The position numbers were made by a program, and so were the translations under genes. This document shows positions 41,817-51,080 of a DNA stretch of 64,000 nucleotides, in pieces. The stretch's first letter is position 1; the number at the start of each line of letters is the position of its first letter. The notes beneath the pieces are model-generated. The model was given only the letters and a program-made list of their open reading frames with translations, did no database searches and was not told where the DNA came from. Source of the DNA: JABJMC01 sp964473745 (GTDB taxonomy: Bacteria > Patescibacteriota > Gracilibacteria > UBA1369 > UBA12473); NCBI GenBank assembly GCA_964473745.1, contig CAYYQE010000001.1:1-64000 (forward strand), in the 5' to 3' direction.

Positions 41817-42029
41817 TATAAAATGAAAGTTTTGTCACCGCTAATGTTGAAACATTTATCTGATTAGAAGAGTTATCGGTAGACGTACGATTAAAAGTCG
41901 TAAAATGTTCATTGAAAACACAGTACTTTTTAAAGAGATAGGTGCGTGCGCTACTAGCTAGGGCGTCCACCTGACTTGTTTCCTTTTTTTTCTTTATTAT
42001 TTTTCTTTATTAATCCTTAACCCATAAAT
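41817..42029 (+). promoter_or_regulatory. Promoter and long 5' leader of the S-layer gene
   Basis: An extended -10, TGGTATAAA (box at 41817-41822), gives a leader of about 200 nt. The leader contains AATGTTGAAACATT and ACGA/TCGT hairpins and a pyrimidine-rich run (about 41980-42005) before the ATG. Long stable leaders are common on abundant S-layer mRNAs. The assignment is inference. Confidence 0.45.
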
Positions 42030-45000
42030 ATGGAAAAGCTACGCAAATCCATTGCTGGGATAAGCTTGATGGCACTTCTCACGTCTCTCGTGGGATTCAG
42101 TGCGATCGCTTATGCTCAGTCCTTTTCCGATGTGGACACGGATCACTGGGCGTACGAGTCCGTCGAAGATCTATATGCACAAGGTGTTGTCGAAGGTTAC
42201 GATGACGGCACTTACGGCTGTGATGGCACAGCAAACCGTGCAGAATTTTCTAAGATGGTTGCTCTCGCATTTGGCTTTGACACCGAAACCGACTATGATG
42301 CCGGTTTCTCTGATGTCGCCGCTGATGCTTGGTACGCTCCATACGTGAACACATTGGCTCAAAATGGGGTTGTCGCAGGATACACTGACGCTGATGGCGC
42401 TGCCACCGGTGAATTTGGTCCAGCTGACACTGTAAATCGTGCTGCTGCCGCTAAGATGCTTGTCTTGGCTGGTGGTCTCGAAACAGACACCTCATTTGGT
42501 CCAAGCTTCTCAGATGTTGAAGAAGGAGCTTGGCACTATGACTACATCGAAACTCTCTACGCTAATAGTGTAGTAGACGGGTACGGTGACGGGACCTATG
42601 GTCCTGGCGACGACCTAAGTCGATGTGCTCTTGCTAAGATGGCTGTCGGAACTCAGAATCCAGTTGCTCGTGATGTCGACACCGACACCGACACTGATAC
42701 TGACACCGACACCGACACTGACACTGATACTGACACTGATACTGACACCGACACGGATACCGACACGGATGCGTCAGACGGAACTCTTACACTCGCTGAA
42801 GGTGACGAAGTCACCGGAGGTGCAGTACCTAAGGGTGCCACTGCTGTTGATATGCTCAACGTTGAATTAACCGCTGCCGGTGAAGACATCGTTGTTAGCG
42901 AAATGATCTTCAGCCGCGATGGTGTTGGTGCTTCCACCGACTTCACGAACGTTTATCTTTATGATGGTGACGATCGTCTAACAACTGGACGCACAGTAAG
43001 TTCTTCTACGAACACTGTTACCTTTAGTGCTCTTACCGTGACGGTTCCAGCTGACGAAACAGTTACTTTAACAGTTGTTGCAGACTTCTCCAGCTCTGCT
43101 GGTTCTGCTAACACTGACTCGTTCGAACTTTTGAGTGCTGACTACGTTACTCACAACGGTGCTGCTACCGATGGTAGTTTCCCTCTAGAAGGTGAAACAT
43201 TCACTATTGGTGGTTCTACTTCAGGAACTATTACCATTAATAAATATGGTACGATCTCTGACCCAACCGTTGGAGATGTTGGCGCAGAAATTGCTAAGTT
43301 CAAACTAACCGCCTCTAACGAAGATATTTGGGTCAACCGAATTGCTCTTCGTCTCCGAGGTAGCATTTCTAGCACTCTAGTTTCTAACTTCATTCTTTAT
43401 AATGGAAGCACTGAAGTTGCTAGCGTTACAGCTCTTAATGACAATGACTTAATGGTCTTTGCCCTTGATTCTCCACTAGAGATCGAGTCTGGTAATGACA
43501 CAACCTTTACAGTAACCGCTGATCTTGGCGCTGCTGACACTGGTGACACTATTATCGTTGATCTTGATGAAGACACCGACTTAGTCGCTATTGGTGAAGT
43601 CTATGGCTATGGTGCTCAAGTCGATTCTAATGATAGTGATGGTTACGATGGTAATACTACTTCTGCTGTAACCACTAGTTGTACCACTGTTACCTGGGCT
43701 GATGCTTCTTGTGTCACCATGGAAGGTGGACAAATCACAGTTAGTTTCGTAGGACCATCTGCTATGAACGTTGCTGTTAATGATGATGATGTTACTGCTT
43801 TTGAATTCTCACTTACTTCTGCTATTGATGTTGAGGTTCGAAAACTTACATTTGACCTTACAGCTACTACAGCTAACGCTGGTCTAGTTACTACAACTGC
43901 TAACTACACCGATATTAAGATTATTGATACTGACACCGGAACAACTGTTGGATCCGCTCAAGACGTTTCCGCCAGTGGTGACGATGCCACTCAATCCTTT
44001 GATTACACCGACATCTTCTATATTGATGCTGGTGAAACTCGAAATCTCGGAGTTGTGCTTGACCTAGCTAATCAGTCCGCGATGGCCGATGATACATTCT
44101 ATGTAACACTTAGTGCCATCAGTCCCAGCGAAGGAATTCGCGATGTTGGTACCGGTGATTATGTTACTGACATTGTCCCAAGTGGTGATGTTACTGGTAA
44201 TACACACACAGTTCTTACTCCTAGTCTTTCTGTTGCTCTAGCTTCTAGTCCAGCTGATGACACAGTTGTAAAGGGATCTACGGGTGTTGAATCCACTGGA
44301 TTCTCCTTTACTGCTGGACGCGCTAGTGATGTTACGGTTTCTGGTATTACCCTAACCGGTTATGTCAGTTCCGATGCCACCACTTTTGCTGCTGGTACAG
44401 AAAGTAGTCTCAACCTAAGTAGTGTGGCTTCTGCAGTACGTCTTTACGACGGAGACGGAAACCTCCTTACTACTAATGATGAGACCTATACCGGAACAGG
44501 AAGCACTGTTTCCTTTACCGGAATGGACTGGACTATTGCTGCTGGTCAAACTGACAAGTTAATAGTTGTCTCTGATGTTTATAAATACACCGTAGCCGGT
44601 ACTAGCGATGCCTACGCCTTTGATTTGGCTGATGTATCTGCTCATGTTACTGCTTACGATGATGATGGACGCACCGTTACTGCCACCAACGATGCTGTAA
44701 ATGGAGGAACTTCTCCAAGTACAGTTATCACGGTTAAGAACGCTGGTCTAATTACAGTTGCTGCTTCGTCTGATCCAGTTCTCGATAGCGTTGCTATTGC
44801 TGGTGCCGACACTACTACCGATCCATTGCTTATTTCTCGCTTTAAGATTTACTCAACTGATGAAGACTTCACAGTTGAAGAAATGCAATTTGCTTTGACC
44901 GGTACAGCCGCTGCTGTTGATTACGTTATTCTTCACTACCCAACTGATGTTGATGACCCAGACACTCTTGATGGATCATCTCAAGTAACAGTTGTTAGTG

Positions 45001-45824
45001 GTAATGCTACCTTCACTTCTTTAGATGTTGCGGTACCGAAGTCTGAAGATGACGAAAATGCTATTGAAGTTGAACTTTATATCACTACCAATGCTGTTGG
45101 CGAAGGAGCTACTTCTGGTAACCAAGTTCAATTTGACTTTGATGAAGGAGCCGGCTTCAAAGCTGTTGGTGTAGGGTCTGGTACGACTATTACCCACGAT
45201 TCTGCTTCAACTCTCTTTGGAACAACCTCTGACGTTACTGGTAACGACACTGCTCTTTACCGAGCAATGCCGACCTTTGCTACTGACACTTCTGATAGTG
45301 AATGTCCAAGCTCTGCCTTAAGCGCTGGTACTACGGGTGTATACTGTTTCTCTGTATCTGCCGATAGCCCAATCAGTCTTAAAAAGATAACTCTTGCTGC
45401 AACAGCAAGTAATTTGGACACTGCTAATGGTGCTGGACAACTTGGTCTAACCAACGGTTGGAACATTTATGATCTTAACGATACTAGCACCTCTCTAGGT
45501 ACTGGTACTTGGGCATCTAGCGTAGCTACAATTACCTTTACTGCCGAAGAAGAAGTTAATGGAACTAGCTACTATCTAGTTAAAGCTCCAGTTCAGTTCA
45601 CTTCCGGTCGTTATGTAGGCGCATCTCTAAGTATTAATATGTCAGCTGAGACTACTTCTGCTCACGCTAGTCCTACGACATACGCTCTTGCGAATACTGC
45701 TGGTGCTCTAAACATTTGGTCAGATCAAACAGCTGCTGATCACGCTGTAACTACTTCTGACTGGATGGATACTTACAAATTCTCTGACTTACCAACTAGC
45801 TCTCTTTCTTTAACTGAAAGTTAA
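42030..45824 (+). CDS. Probable major S-layer protein with SLH domains
   Basis: A 1264-residue secreted protein. Signal peptide 1-29 (ends AYA-QS). Three SLH domains (about 30-210) start FSDVDTDHWAYESVEDLY, FSDVAADAWYAPYV and FSDVEEGAWHYDYIETLY. A run of about 15 Asp-Thr pairs (about 217-247) acts as linker. The remaining 1000 residues are Thr/Ser/Asp/Val-rich beta-sandwich repeats, almost without Lys/Arg clusters, as in S-layer bodies. Codons are visibly more C-ending than in neighbours, a long leader precedes it and a very strong terminator follows, all consistent with high expression. It likely binds a wall or surface polysaccharide through SLH. Confidence 0.88.
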   Translation: MEKLRKSIAGISLMALLTSLVGFSAIAYAQSFSDVDTDHWAYESVEDLYAQGVVEGYDDGTYGCDGTANRAEFSKMVALAFGFDTETDYDAGFSDVAADAWYAPYVNTLAQNGVVAGYTDADGAATGEFGPADTVNRAAAAKMLVLAGGLETDTSFGPSFSDVEEGAWHYDYIETLYANSVVDGYGDGTYGPGDDLSRCALAKMAVGTQNPVARDVDTDTDTDTDTDTDTDTDTDTDTDTDTDTDTDASDGTLTLAEGDEVTGGAVPKGATAVDMLNVELTAAGEDIVVSEMIFSRDGVGASTDFTNVYLYDGDDRLTTGRTVSSSTNTVTFSALTVTVPADETVTLTVVADFSSSAGSANTDSFELLSADYVTHNGAATDGSFPLEGETFTIGGSTSGTITINKYGTISDPTVGDVGAEIAKFKLTASNEDIWVNRIALRLRGSISSTLVSNFILYNGSTEVASVTALNDNDLMVFALDSPLEIESGNDTTFTVTADLGAADTGDTIIVDLDEDTDLVAIGEVYGYGAQVDSNDSDGYDGNTTSAVTTSCTTVTWADASCVTMEGGQITVSFVGPSAMNVAVNDDDVTAFEFSLTSAIDVEVRKLTFDLTATTANAGLVTTTANYTDIKIIDTDTGTTVGSAQDVSASGDDATQSFDYTDIFYIDAGETRNLGVVLDLANQSAMADDTFYVTLSAISPSEGIRDVGTGDYVTDIVPSGDVTGNTHTVLTPSLSVALASSPADDTVVKGSTGVESTGFSFTAGRASDVTVSGITLTGYVSSDATTFAAGTESSLNLSSVASAVRLYDGDGNLLTTNDETYTGTGSTVSFTGMDWTIAAGQTDKLIVVSDVYKYTVAGTSDAYAFDLADVSAHVTAYDDDGRTVTATNDAVNGGTSPSTVITVKNAGLITVAASSDPVLDSVAIAGADTTTDPLLISRFKIYSTDEDFTVEEMQFALTGTAAAVDYVILHYPTDVDDPDTLDGSSQVTVVSGNATFTSLDVAVPKSEDDENAIEVELYITTNAVGEGATSGNQVQFDFDEGAGFKAVGVGSGTTITHDSASTLFGTTSDVTGNDTALYRAMPTFATDTSDSECPSSALSAGTTGVYCFSVSADSPISLKKITLAATASNLDTANGAGQLGLTNGWNIYDLNDTSTSLGTGTWASSVATITFTAEEEVNGTSYYLVKAPVQFTSGRYVGASLSINMSAETTSAHASPTTYALANTAGALNIWSDQTAADHAVTTSDWMDTYKFSDLPTSSLSLTES
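42678..42770 (+). repeat. Hexanucleotide repeat encoding (Asp-Thr)n
   Basis: About 15 tandem units of GAC/GAT-ACC/ACT/ACG. Synonymous variation between units shows selection on the peptide, not recent slippage. It separates the SLH domains from the S-layer body. Confidence 0.9.
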
Positions 45825-45867
45825 AAAAAGTTTGTTCATGTTGAGGTAAGACCTAATTGATAGGTAT

Positions 45868-45897
45868 AAAAGCCCCCCGGGAAACCGGGGGGCTTTT
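45868..45897 (+). terminator. Very strong intrinsic terminator of the S-layer gene
   Basis: A 13-bp perfect stem (AAAAGCCCCCCGG with its complement) closed by a GAAA tetraloop, ending in TTTT. It lies 44 bp after the S-layer stop. Confidence 0.95.
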
Positions 45898-45915
45898 GGT
45901 ATTTAAGAAAACTTA

Positions 45916-45944
45916 TTATCAAACCGAAAATGGCGTGTTAGACT
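45916..45944 (+). promoter_or_regulatory. Promoter of ugd
   Basis: TTATCA (45916-45921), 17-nt spacer, TAGACT (45939-45944), 53 nt before the ugd ATG and after the S-layer terminator. Confidence 0.5.
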
Positions 45945-45997
45945 AAGCCGGCCTACAAACAAGCAGGCTTTCCTAATTTTTAAATCAAAAACTCACT

Positions 45998-47341
45998 ATG
46001 AAAGTGACGATTATTGGCACCGGCTATGTTGGCCTAGTAAGCGGAACTTGTTTTGCAGAGCTCGGAAATGAAGTTCTTTGCGTGGATATTGATGAAGCTA
46101 AGATAGAAGGATTGAAAAAAGGTCTCATTCCTATTTACGAGCCCGGCCTAGAAGAGCTTGTTCTTCGTAATCAAAAAGAAGGGCGCTTACATTTCACTAC
46201 CAATATTAAAGAAGGAATTGATTTTGCAGAAATAGTGTTTAGTGCCGTGGGGACTCCTCCGGGCAAGGACCATCAAGCTGATTTAAGCGCGATTAAGGCG
46301 ATGGCCAAAAGCTTTGGTCAAAACGTGTCTAAATACACGGTGCTGGTAAACAAATCAACGGTTCCGGTTGGGACTAGTGAGCAAATTACAAGCATTATTC
46401 AAAAAGAGCTAGCCAAGAATGGAAAATCAGCCGAAGAGGCCCGGGCTTTGTTTGATATAGTGGATAATCCGGAATTTTTGCGCGAGGGAGCAGCCATCAA
46501 AGATTTGTTAAATCCAGACCGGATTGTTGTGGGGGCTGATACCGAGCGCGCTCGCGAGCTTATGGATCGTCTTTATCGGCCATTAGTTCGAAACGGCCAT
46601 CCATTGGTGTTTACAGACGTCAAAAGTGCAGAGATTATTAAATACGTTTCTAATGCGTTCTTAGCCACTAAAATTTCTTTTATTAACGAGGTGGCGACTT
46701 TTTGTGAAAAAGCCGGTGGCAACGTGCGTGAAGTGGCCAAGGGAGTTGGTTTAGATGATCGTATTGGTCCACGCTTCCTTCATGCGGGGATTGGTTATGG
46801 TGGGAGTTGTTTTCCCAAGGATCTAAAAGCTTTTATTCAAACTGGCAAAGAAAATGATTATGAGTTTAAAATTCTAGCAGCGGTAGAAAAAGTGAATGCC
46901 ATTCAAAAAAAGCGCCTTTTCGATAAAATCATGGAATATTACGATAATGATATTGAGGGAAAGACGTTTGCGGTGTGGGGATTAGCTTTTAAGCCGCGCA
47001 CTGACGACATGCGTGAAGCTCCTTCTTTAACCATAATTCCACTGCTGCGCGAGGCTGGAGCTAAAATTAGGGCTTTTGATCCGGTTGCCATTAAGAATGC
47101 TCGCCAGATTTTAGGAGAAGAGGGGATTAGTTATCATGAGAATGCCCTGAAGACGCTGGAAGGAGCTGACAGCGTGCTTGTTTTTACTGAATGGGATGAG
47201 TTCCGCGGGATTGATTTGAATGAGGTGAAGACGCGGTTAAAAGAGCCCGTGATTTTTGATGGACGAAATATTTATCCGCCAGCTGAAATGAAGCAGGCGG
47301 GATTTACTTATATTGATATTGGACGCAAATTAGAAAGCTAG
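45998..47341 (+). CDS. ugd: UDP-glucose 6-dehydrogenase
   Basis: A 447-residue enzyme oxidising UDP-glucose to UDP-glucuronate with two NAD. N-terminal Rossmann domain (IIGTGYVGLVSGTCFAELGNEV), the central VNKSTVPVGTSEQI and EFLREGAAIKDLLNPDRIVVG segments, and the catalytic GIGYGGSCFPKDLKAFI motif (Cys about 270). Length fits. Its product feeds the Uxs enzyme at 50146, with ahcY and metK in between on the opposite strand. It is the first step for the surface-glycan set. Confidence 0.96.
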   Translation: MKVTIIGTGYVGLVSGTCFAELGNEVLCVDIDEAKIEGLKKGLIPIYEPGLEELVLRNQKEGRLHFTTNIKEGIDFAEIVFSAVGTPPGKDHQADLSAIKAMAKSFGQNVSKYTVLVNKSTVPVGTSEQITSIIQKELAKNGKSAEEARALFDIVDNPEFLREGAAIKDLLNPDRIVVGADTERARELMDRLYRPLVRNGHPLVFTDVKSAEIIKYVSNAFLATKISFINEVATFCEKAGGNVREVAKGVGLDDRIGPRFLHAGIGYGGSCFPKDLKAFIQTGKENDYEFKILAAVEKVNAIQKKRLFDKIMEYYDNDIEGKTFAVWGLAFKPRTDDMREAPSLTIIPLLREAGAKIRAFDPVAIKNARQILGEEGISYHENALKTLEGADSVLVFTEWDEFRGIDLNEVKTRLKEPVIFDGRNIYPPAEMKQAGFTYIDIGRKLES

Positions 47342-47346
47342 TGGAC

Positions 47347-48657
47347 CTAATAGCGATAATGATCTGGTTTGTACGGACCATCAACCGGAATGCCTAAGTA
47401 TTCCGACTGTTCAGGGGTAAGCTCATCTAATTTAACCCCGATTTTTTCTAAGTGAAGTCGCGCGACTTCTTCATCTAATTTTTTGGGCAACATATAAACA
47501 CCAAGTTCATAGTCATCACCTTTTGTATACAGTTCAATTTGCGCTAAAACTTGATTGGTAAAAGAATTGCTCATCACAAACGAAGGATGCCCCGTGGCAC
47601 AGCCTAAATTAACTAAACGCCCTTGCGCCAACAAAATAATCTCTTTTCCATCCGAAAAAACATATTTATCAACTTGCGGTTTAATATTCACCAATTTCAT
47701 TTTTCCGGCTTCTACCTCGTCATTTAGCCACGCTACGTTAATTTCACTATCAAAATGGCCAATATTACAAACAATGGATTGATCTTTCATATCTTTAAAA
47801 TGTCGATCCGTAATCACGTCAAAACAACCAGTTGCCGTTACAAAAATATTACCTTCTTTAGCCGCGTCATCCATTTTCATAACCTCATAACCTTCCATAG
47901 CCGCTTGTAGGGCAATAATTGGATCAATCTCTACCACAATTACTCGTGCCCCAAAACCACGTACTGACTGGGCTGATCCTTTCCCAACATCACCATAACC
48001 GGCAATTACCACGGTTTTCCCGGCCAGCATGACGTCAGTCGCTCGCTTAAGTCCATCGGCTAACGATTCACGACAGCCATACAAGTTATCAAACTTACTT
48101 TTAGTCACCGAATCATTCACATTAATAGCCGGAACTTTTAATTCACCATTTTCCAACATTTGATAAAGACGGTGCACGCCGGTGGTGGTTTCTTCGGTGA
48201 TTCCACCCACATCTTTTAGTAGATCTGGATATTTGTTGTGCAAAATAGCTGTTAAATCTCCACCATCATCCAGAATCATATTCGGGCCAACTGTCTTGGC
48301 TTCATCAAAATAAATGGTTTGTTCAATGCACCAGTCATATTCTTCTTCAGTTTCACCTTTCCAGGCAAAAACAGGGATATCACTCGCCGCAATTGCCGCG
48401 GCGGCATGGTCTTGCGTTGAATAAATATTACAACTAGACCAACGCACCTCGGCTCCGAGTTCAATTAGAGTTTCAATCAAAACTGCTGTTTGAATAGTCA
48501 TATGGATACAGCCAGCAATCCGCGCGCCTTTAAGCGGTTTATCGGCACCGTAACGTTCGCGCAGTGCCATTAGGCCGGGCATCTCTTTTTCTGCAATTTC
48601 GATTTCTTTGCGGCCAAAGTCCGCTAAGTTGATGTCTGCCACTTTGTAATCATTCAT
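47347..48657 (-). CDS. ahcY: Adenosylhomocysteinase
   Basis: A 436-residue NAD-dependent enzyme splitting S-adenosylhomocysteine to adenosine and homocysteine, which removes the product of SAM methylation. Motifs: CIHMTIQTAVLIETLIELGAEV-type N-terminus (written shorter: HMTIQTAVLIETL), NIYSTQDHAAAAIA, DDGGDLT, NVNDSVTKSKFDNLYGCRES and the NAD site VIAGYGDVGKGSAQS. The C-terminus YKPDHYRY is diagnostic. It follows metK on the same strand (81-bp gap), making a SAM-cycle pair. The metK riboswitch could affect both if they share a transcript. Confidence 0.97.
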   Translation of the reverse strand: MNDYKVADINLADFGRKEIEIAEKEMPGLMALRERYGADKPLKGARIAGCIHMTIQTAVLIETLIELGAEVRWSSCNIYSTQDHAAAAIAASDIPVFAWKGETEEEYDWCIEQTIYFDEAKTVGPNMILDDGGDLTAILHNKYPDLLKDVGGITEETTTGVHRLYQMLENGELKVPAINVNDSVTKSKFDNLYGCRESLADGLKRATDVMLAGKTVVIAGYGDVGKGSAQSVRGFGARVIVVEIDPIIALQAAMEGYEVMKMDDAAKEGNIFVTATGCFDVITDRHFKDMKDQSIVCNIGHFDSEINVAWLNDEVEAGKMKLVNIKPQVDKYVFSDGKEIILLAQGRLVNLGCATGHPSFVMSNSFTNQVLAQIELYTKGDDYELGVYMLPKKLDEEVARLHLEKIGVKLDELTPEQSEYLGIPVDGPYKPDHYRY

Positions 48658-48738
48658 AATTTAAAAGTTATTTTTTTAGAAAGCCAAGTTTGCACATGGG
48701 AAAAATTACACTACCGGCCTGCTAAAATCAAACAAGAT

Positions 48739-49881
48739 TTAACTTATATGAGCATCCGCCCGAAGAGCATCCGCTTTATCTGTTTTTTCCCAAGTAAAGC
48801 CTTCTTCCTCGCGGCCAAAATGACCATAAGCCGCAGTTTTTTTGTAGATTGGTCGACGTAAATCTAAGGTTTCAATTATTCCCCGTGGTGTTAAGTCAAA
48901 ATGGCGTCTAACCAAATCAACCAAAATCGATTCATTCACTTTTCCGGTTCCAAAAGTATCGACATTAATAGAAACCGGTTCCGCCACACCAATGGCATAA
49001 GCTAGTTGGACCTCGCATTTTTCAGCCAGTTTCGCGGCTACAATATTTTTTGCCACATAGCGGGCCGCGTAAGCTCCAGAACGGTCTACCTTTGAAGGAT
49101 CTTTCCCAGAAAAACAACCACCACCGTGCCGCCCCATGCCTCCATAGGTATCCACAATAATTTTGCGACCAGTTAGACCACAGTCTCCTGGAGGCCCCCC
49201 AATAATAAATTTCCCAGTTGGGTTAACATGATAAATTGTTTCGGCATCAAGATACTCTCCACAAACCGGCTTAATAACATGAGTGATCATGTCTTCACGG
49301 ATTTGTTCTTGCTTGGCCTCGGGGCCGTGTTGAGTAGAAATAACTACCGTGTGCACCCGCTTTGGTTTTCCATCTTCATATTCCACGGTGACTTGGCTTT
49401 TTCCGTCTGGACGTAAATAAGTGAGAACTTCTTCTTTGCGAACTTGGGCTAAACGATGTGTTAGTTGGTGGGACAACAAAATTGGGAGGGGCATCAGTTC
49501 CGGAGTCTCATTAATGGCAAATCCAAACATCATTCCCTGGTCACCAGCTCCTTCTCGATCCACACCCAGCGCAATATCCGGACTTTGTTCATCAATCGCT
49601 GTCAAAACCGAACAAGCCTTATGATCAAAACCATAAGTCGCATCGGTATAACCGATTTCCTTAATAGTGTTGCGCACTAATTCGGGGATGTTTACGTAGC
49701 AACTAGTCGTGATTTCCCCAGAAATCACCACCAAGCCCGTGTTTACCAAAACCTCACAAGCGACGCGCGCCGCTGGGTCTTCGGCAAAAATTGCATCTAA
49801 AACAGAATCCGAAATTTGATCAGCCATTTTGTCTGGATGGCCTTCAGTTACAGATTCAGAAGTAAAGAGATAAGAAGACAT
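48739..49881 (-). CDS. metK: S-adenosylmethionine synthetase
   Basis: A 380-residue enzyme forming SAM from methionine and ATP. Motifs: FTSESVTEGHPDKMADQISD, GAGDQGMMFGFA, TGRKIIVDTYGG and GGGCFSGKDPSKVDRSGAY. The start is the ATG at 49881 (MSSYLFTSES); a longer in-frame start adds 13 unconserved residues lying in the riboswitch expression platform. A SAM-I riboswitch and a good promoter precede it, so it should be repressed by its own product. Confidence 0.97.
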   Translation of the reverse strand: MSSYLFTSESVTEGHPDKMADQISDSVLDAIFAEDPAARVACEVLVNTGLVVISGEITTSCYVNIPELVRNTIKEIGYTDATYGFDHKACSVLTAIDEQSPDIALGVDREGAGDQGMMFGFAINETPELMPLPILLSHQLTHRLAQVRKEEVLTYLRPDGKSQVTVEYEDGKPKRVHTVVISTQHGPEAKQEQIREDMITHVIKPVCGEYLDAETIYHVNPTGKFIIGGPPGDCGLTGRKIIVDTYGGMGRHGGGCFSGKDPSKVDRSGAYAARYVAKNIVAAKLAEKCEVQLAYAIGVAEPVSINVDTFGTGKVNESILVDLVRRHFDLTPRGIIETLDLRRPIYKKTAAYGHFGREEEGFTWEKTDKADALRADAHIS

Positions 49882-49953
49882 AACATGTTGGGTTAAATTG
49901 AATGTTTTTTGAAAATCCATCTCATGCGAGATAGATTACTTAAAGAGTTTAAG

Positions 49954-50053
49954 CTTATCTTCCCGCGGAGGGCCGGAATTAGCACCTGGTTCGCACGTGG
50001 CGACTGGTTGCTGTGGAGTCATAGGGCCGGGTCCCTCGTCCACTCAAGATAAG
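49954..50053 (-). promoter_or_regulatory. SAM-I (S-box) riboswitch upstream of metK
   Basis: Read on the minus strand, the S-box core is intact: P1 CTTATCTT/AAGATAAG, GAGGGAcccGGCCCtATGA, CAGCAACC, and AGGTGCTAATTCC before the 3' P1 strand. Downstream, hairpins CTTAAA/TTTAAG and ATCTATCTC/GAGATGGAT, the latter followed by TTTTC (about 49915-49945), can serve as the switching platform. The gene context (metK) fits. Confidence 0.93.
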
Positions 50054-50069
50054 ATGAATTGTCGCAGGC

Positions 50070-50098
50070 ACTATACGAGCTCATAAATAAATCGTCAA
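50070..50098 (-). promoter_or_regulatory. Promoter of the metK riboswitch transcript
   Basis: TTGACG (50093-50098), 17-nt spacer, TATAGT (50070-50075). The start falls about 10 nt before the riboswitch P1 stem. Confidence 0.8.
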
Positions 50099-50145
50099 GG
50101 GTTCTAAAGATTGAAACTTATTCTAATTCAATATATCCTCATCAC

Positions 50146-51072
50146 ATGAAAATACTTATTGCGGGAGGAGCAGGATTTATCGGGAGTCATCTTACAGAAC
50201 GGTTGCTTGCACAAGGGCATCAAGTTACAGTAGTTGATAACCTGATAACTGGCGATGTTTCTAATTTAAAGGAGTTTCAGGATTCAGAAAATTTTACTTT
50301 TTTGGAGCACGATATATGCGAGCCATTACAGTTAGATTATCCCTTAGATGTTATCTGTAACTTAGCTTGCCCAGCTTCCCCGATTGATTATCAAAAGATT
50401 CCCTTGGAAACTCTTTGGGTTTCTGCGGCTGGTACGCGAAACATGCTGGAGTTAGCTCGCCAGAAAAAAGCGGTATTTTTTCATACTTCAACGTCCGAAG
50501 TATATGGTGATCCGCTGGAGCATCCGCAAAGCGAATCCTATTTTGGGAATGTAAACTGCTTAGGCCCACGGTCATGTTATGACGAGGGTAAAAGATTTGC
50601 CGAGAGCATGATTATTAATTACCAGGCAAAATATAACCTTCAAACAAGAATTATCCGCATATTCAATACTTACGGGCCCAAAATGCGCAAAAATGACGGT
50701 CGAGTAATCCCAAATTTTATTAATCAGGCCCTACAAGGCGAGCCAATCACTATTTGCGGAGATGGTTCTCAGACCAGATCTTTTTGTTATGTTGATGATA
50801 TGGTAGATGGCATTCTAGCGATGATAGATTCAAAAGATTTTAGCGGTCCGGTGAATTTAGGAAATCCCAAAGAAACCTCAATTCATGATTTAGCTGAAGA
50901 AATTGTAGAAATTATTGGCTCAAAAAGTTCAATTAGTTATAAGCCCCTCCCTCAAGATGATCCCAAAGTTCGTTGTCCTAACATTCAGTTAGCGCGCGAA
51001 CAATTAAAATTTGAGCCTAAAATTGGGCTAAAAGAGGGACTAGAAAAAACCATCAAATGGTTTAAAGATTAA
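50146..51072 (+). CDS. uxs: UDP-glucuronate decarboxylase (UDP-xylose synthase)
   Basis: A 308-residue short-chain dehydrogenase-type enzyme converting UDP-glucuronate to UDP-xylose. NAD site LIAGGAGFIGSHLTERL; VDNLITGDVSNL; the UXS hallmark NLACPASPIDYQ; catalytic TSEVYGDP and SCYDEGKRFAE (Tyr-x3-Lys); RIFNTYGPKM. The start is the ATG at 50146, since the metK promoter occupies the longer reading. TATATC ends 8 nt before the ATG (leaderless type). It uses the product of ugd and starts the polysaccharide operon. Confidence 0.9.
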   Translation: MKILIAGGAGFIGSHLTERLLAQGHQVTVVDNLITGDVSNLKEFQDSENFTFLEHDICEPLQLDYPLDVICNLACPASPIDYQKIPLETLWVSAAGTRNMLELARQKKAVFFHTSTSEVYGDPLEHPQSESYFGNVNCLGPRSCYDEGKRFAESMIINYQAKYNLQTRIIRIFNTYGPKMRKNDGRVIPNFINQALQGEPITICGDGSQTRSFCYVDDMVDGILAMIDSKDFSGPVNLGNPKETSIHDLAEEIVEIIGSKSSISYKPLPQDDPKVRCPNIQLAREQLKFEPKIGLKEGLEKTIKWFKD

Positions 51073-51080
51073 TTTTCCCC

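Noticed and set aside
41684..41867. 60-codon plus-strand open frame over tRNA-Glu
   Set aside because: It covers the tRNA gene and has no coding features.
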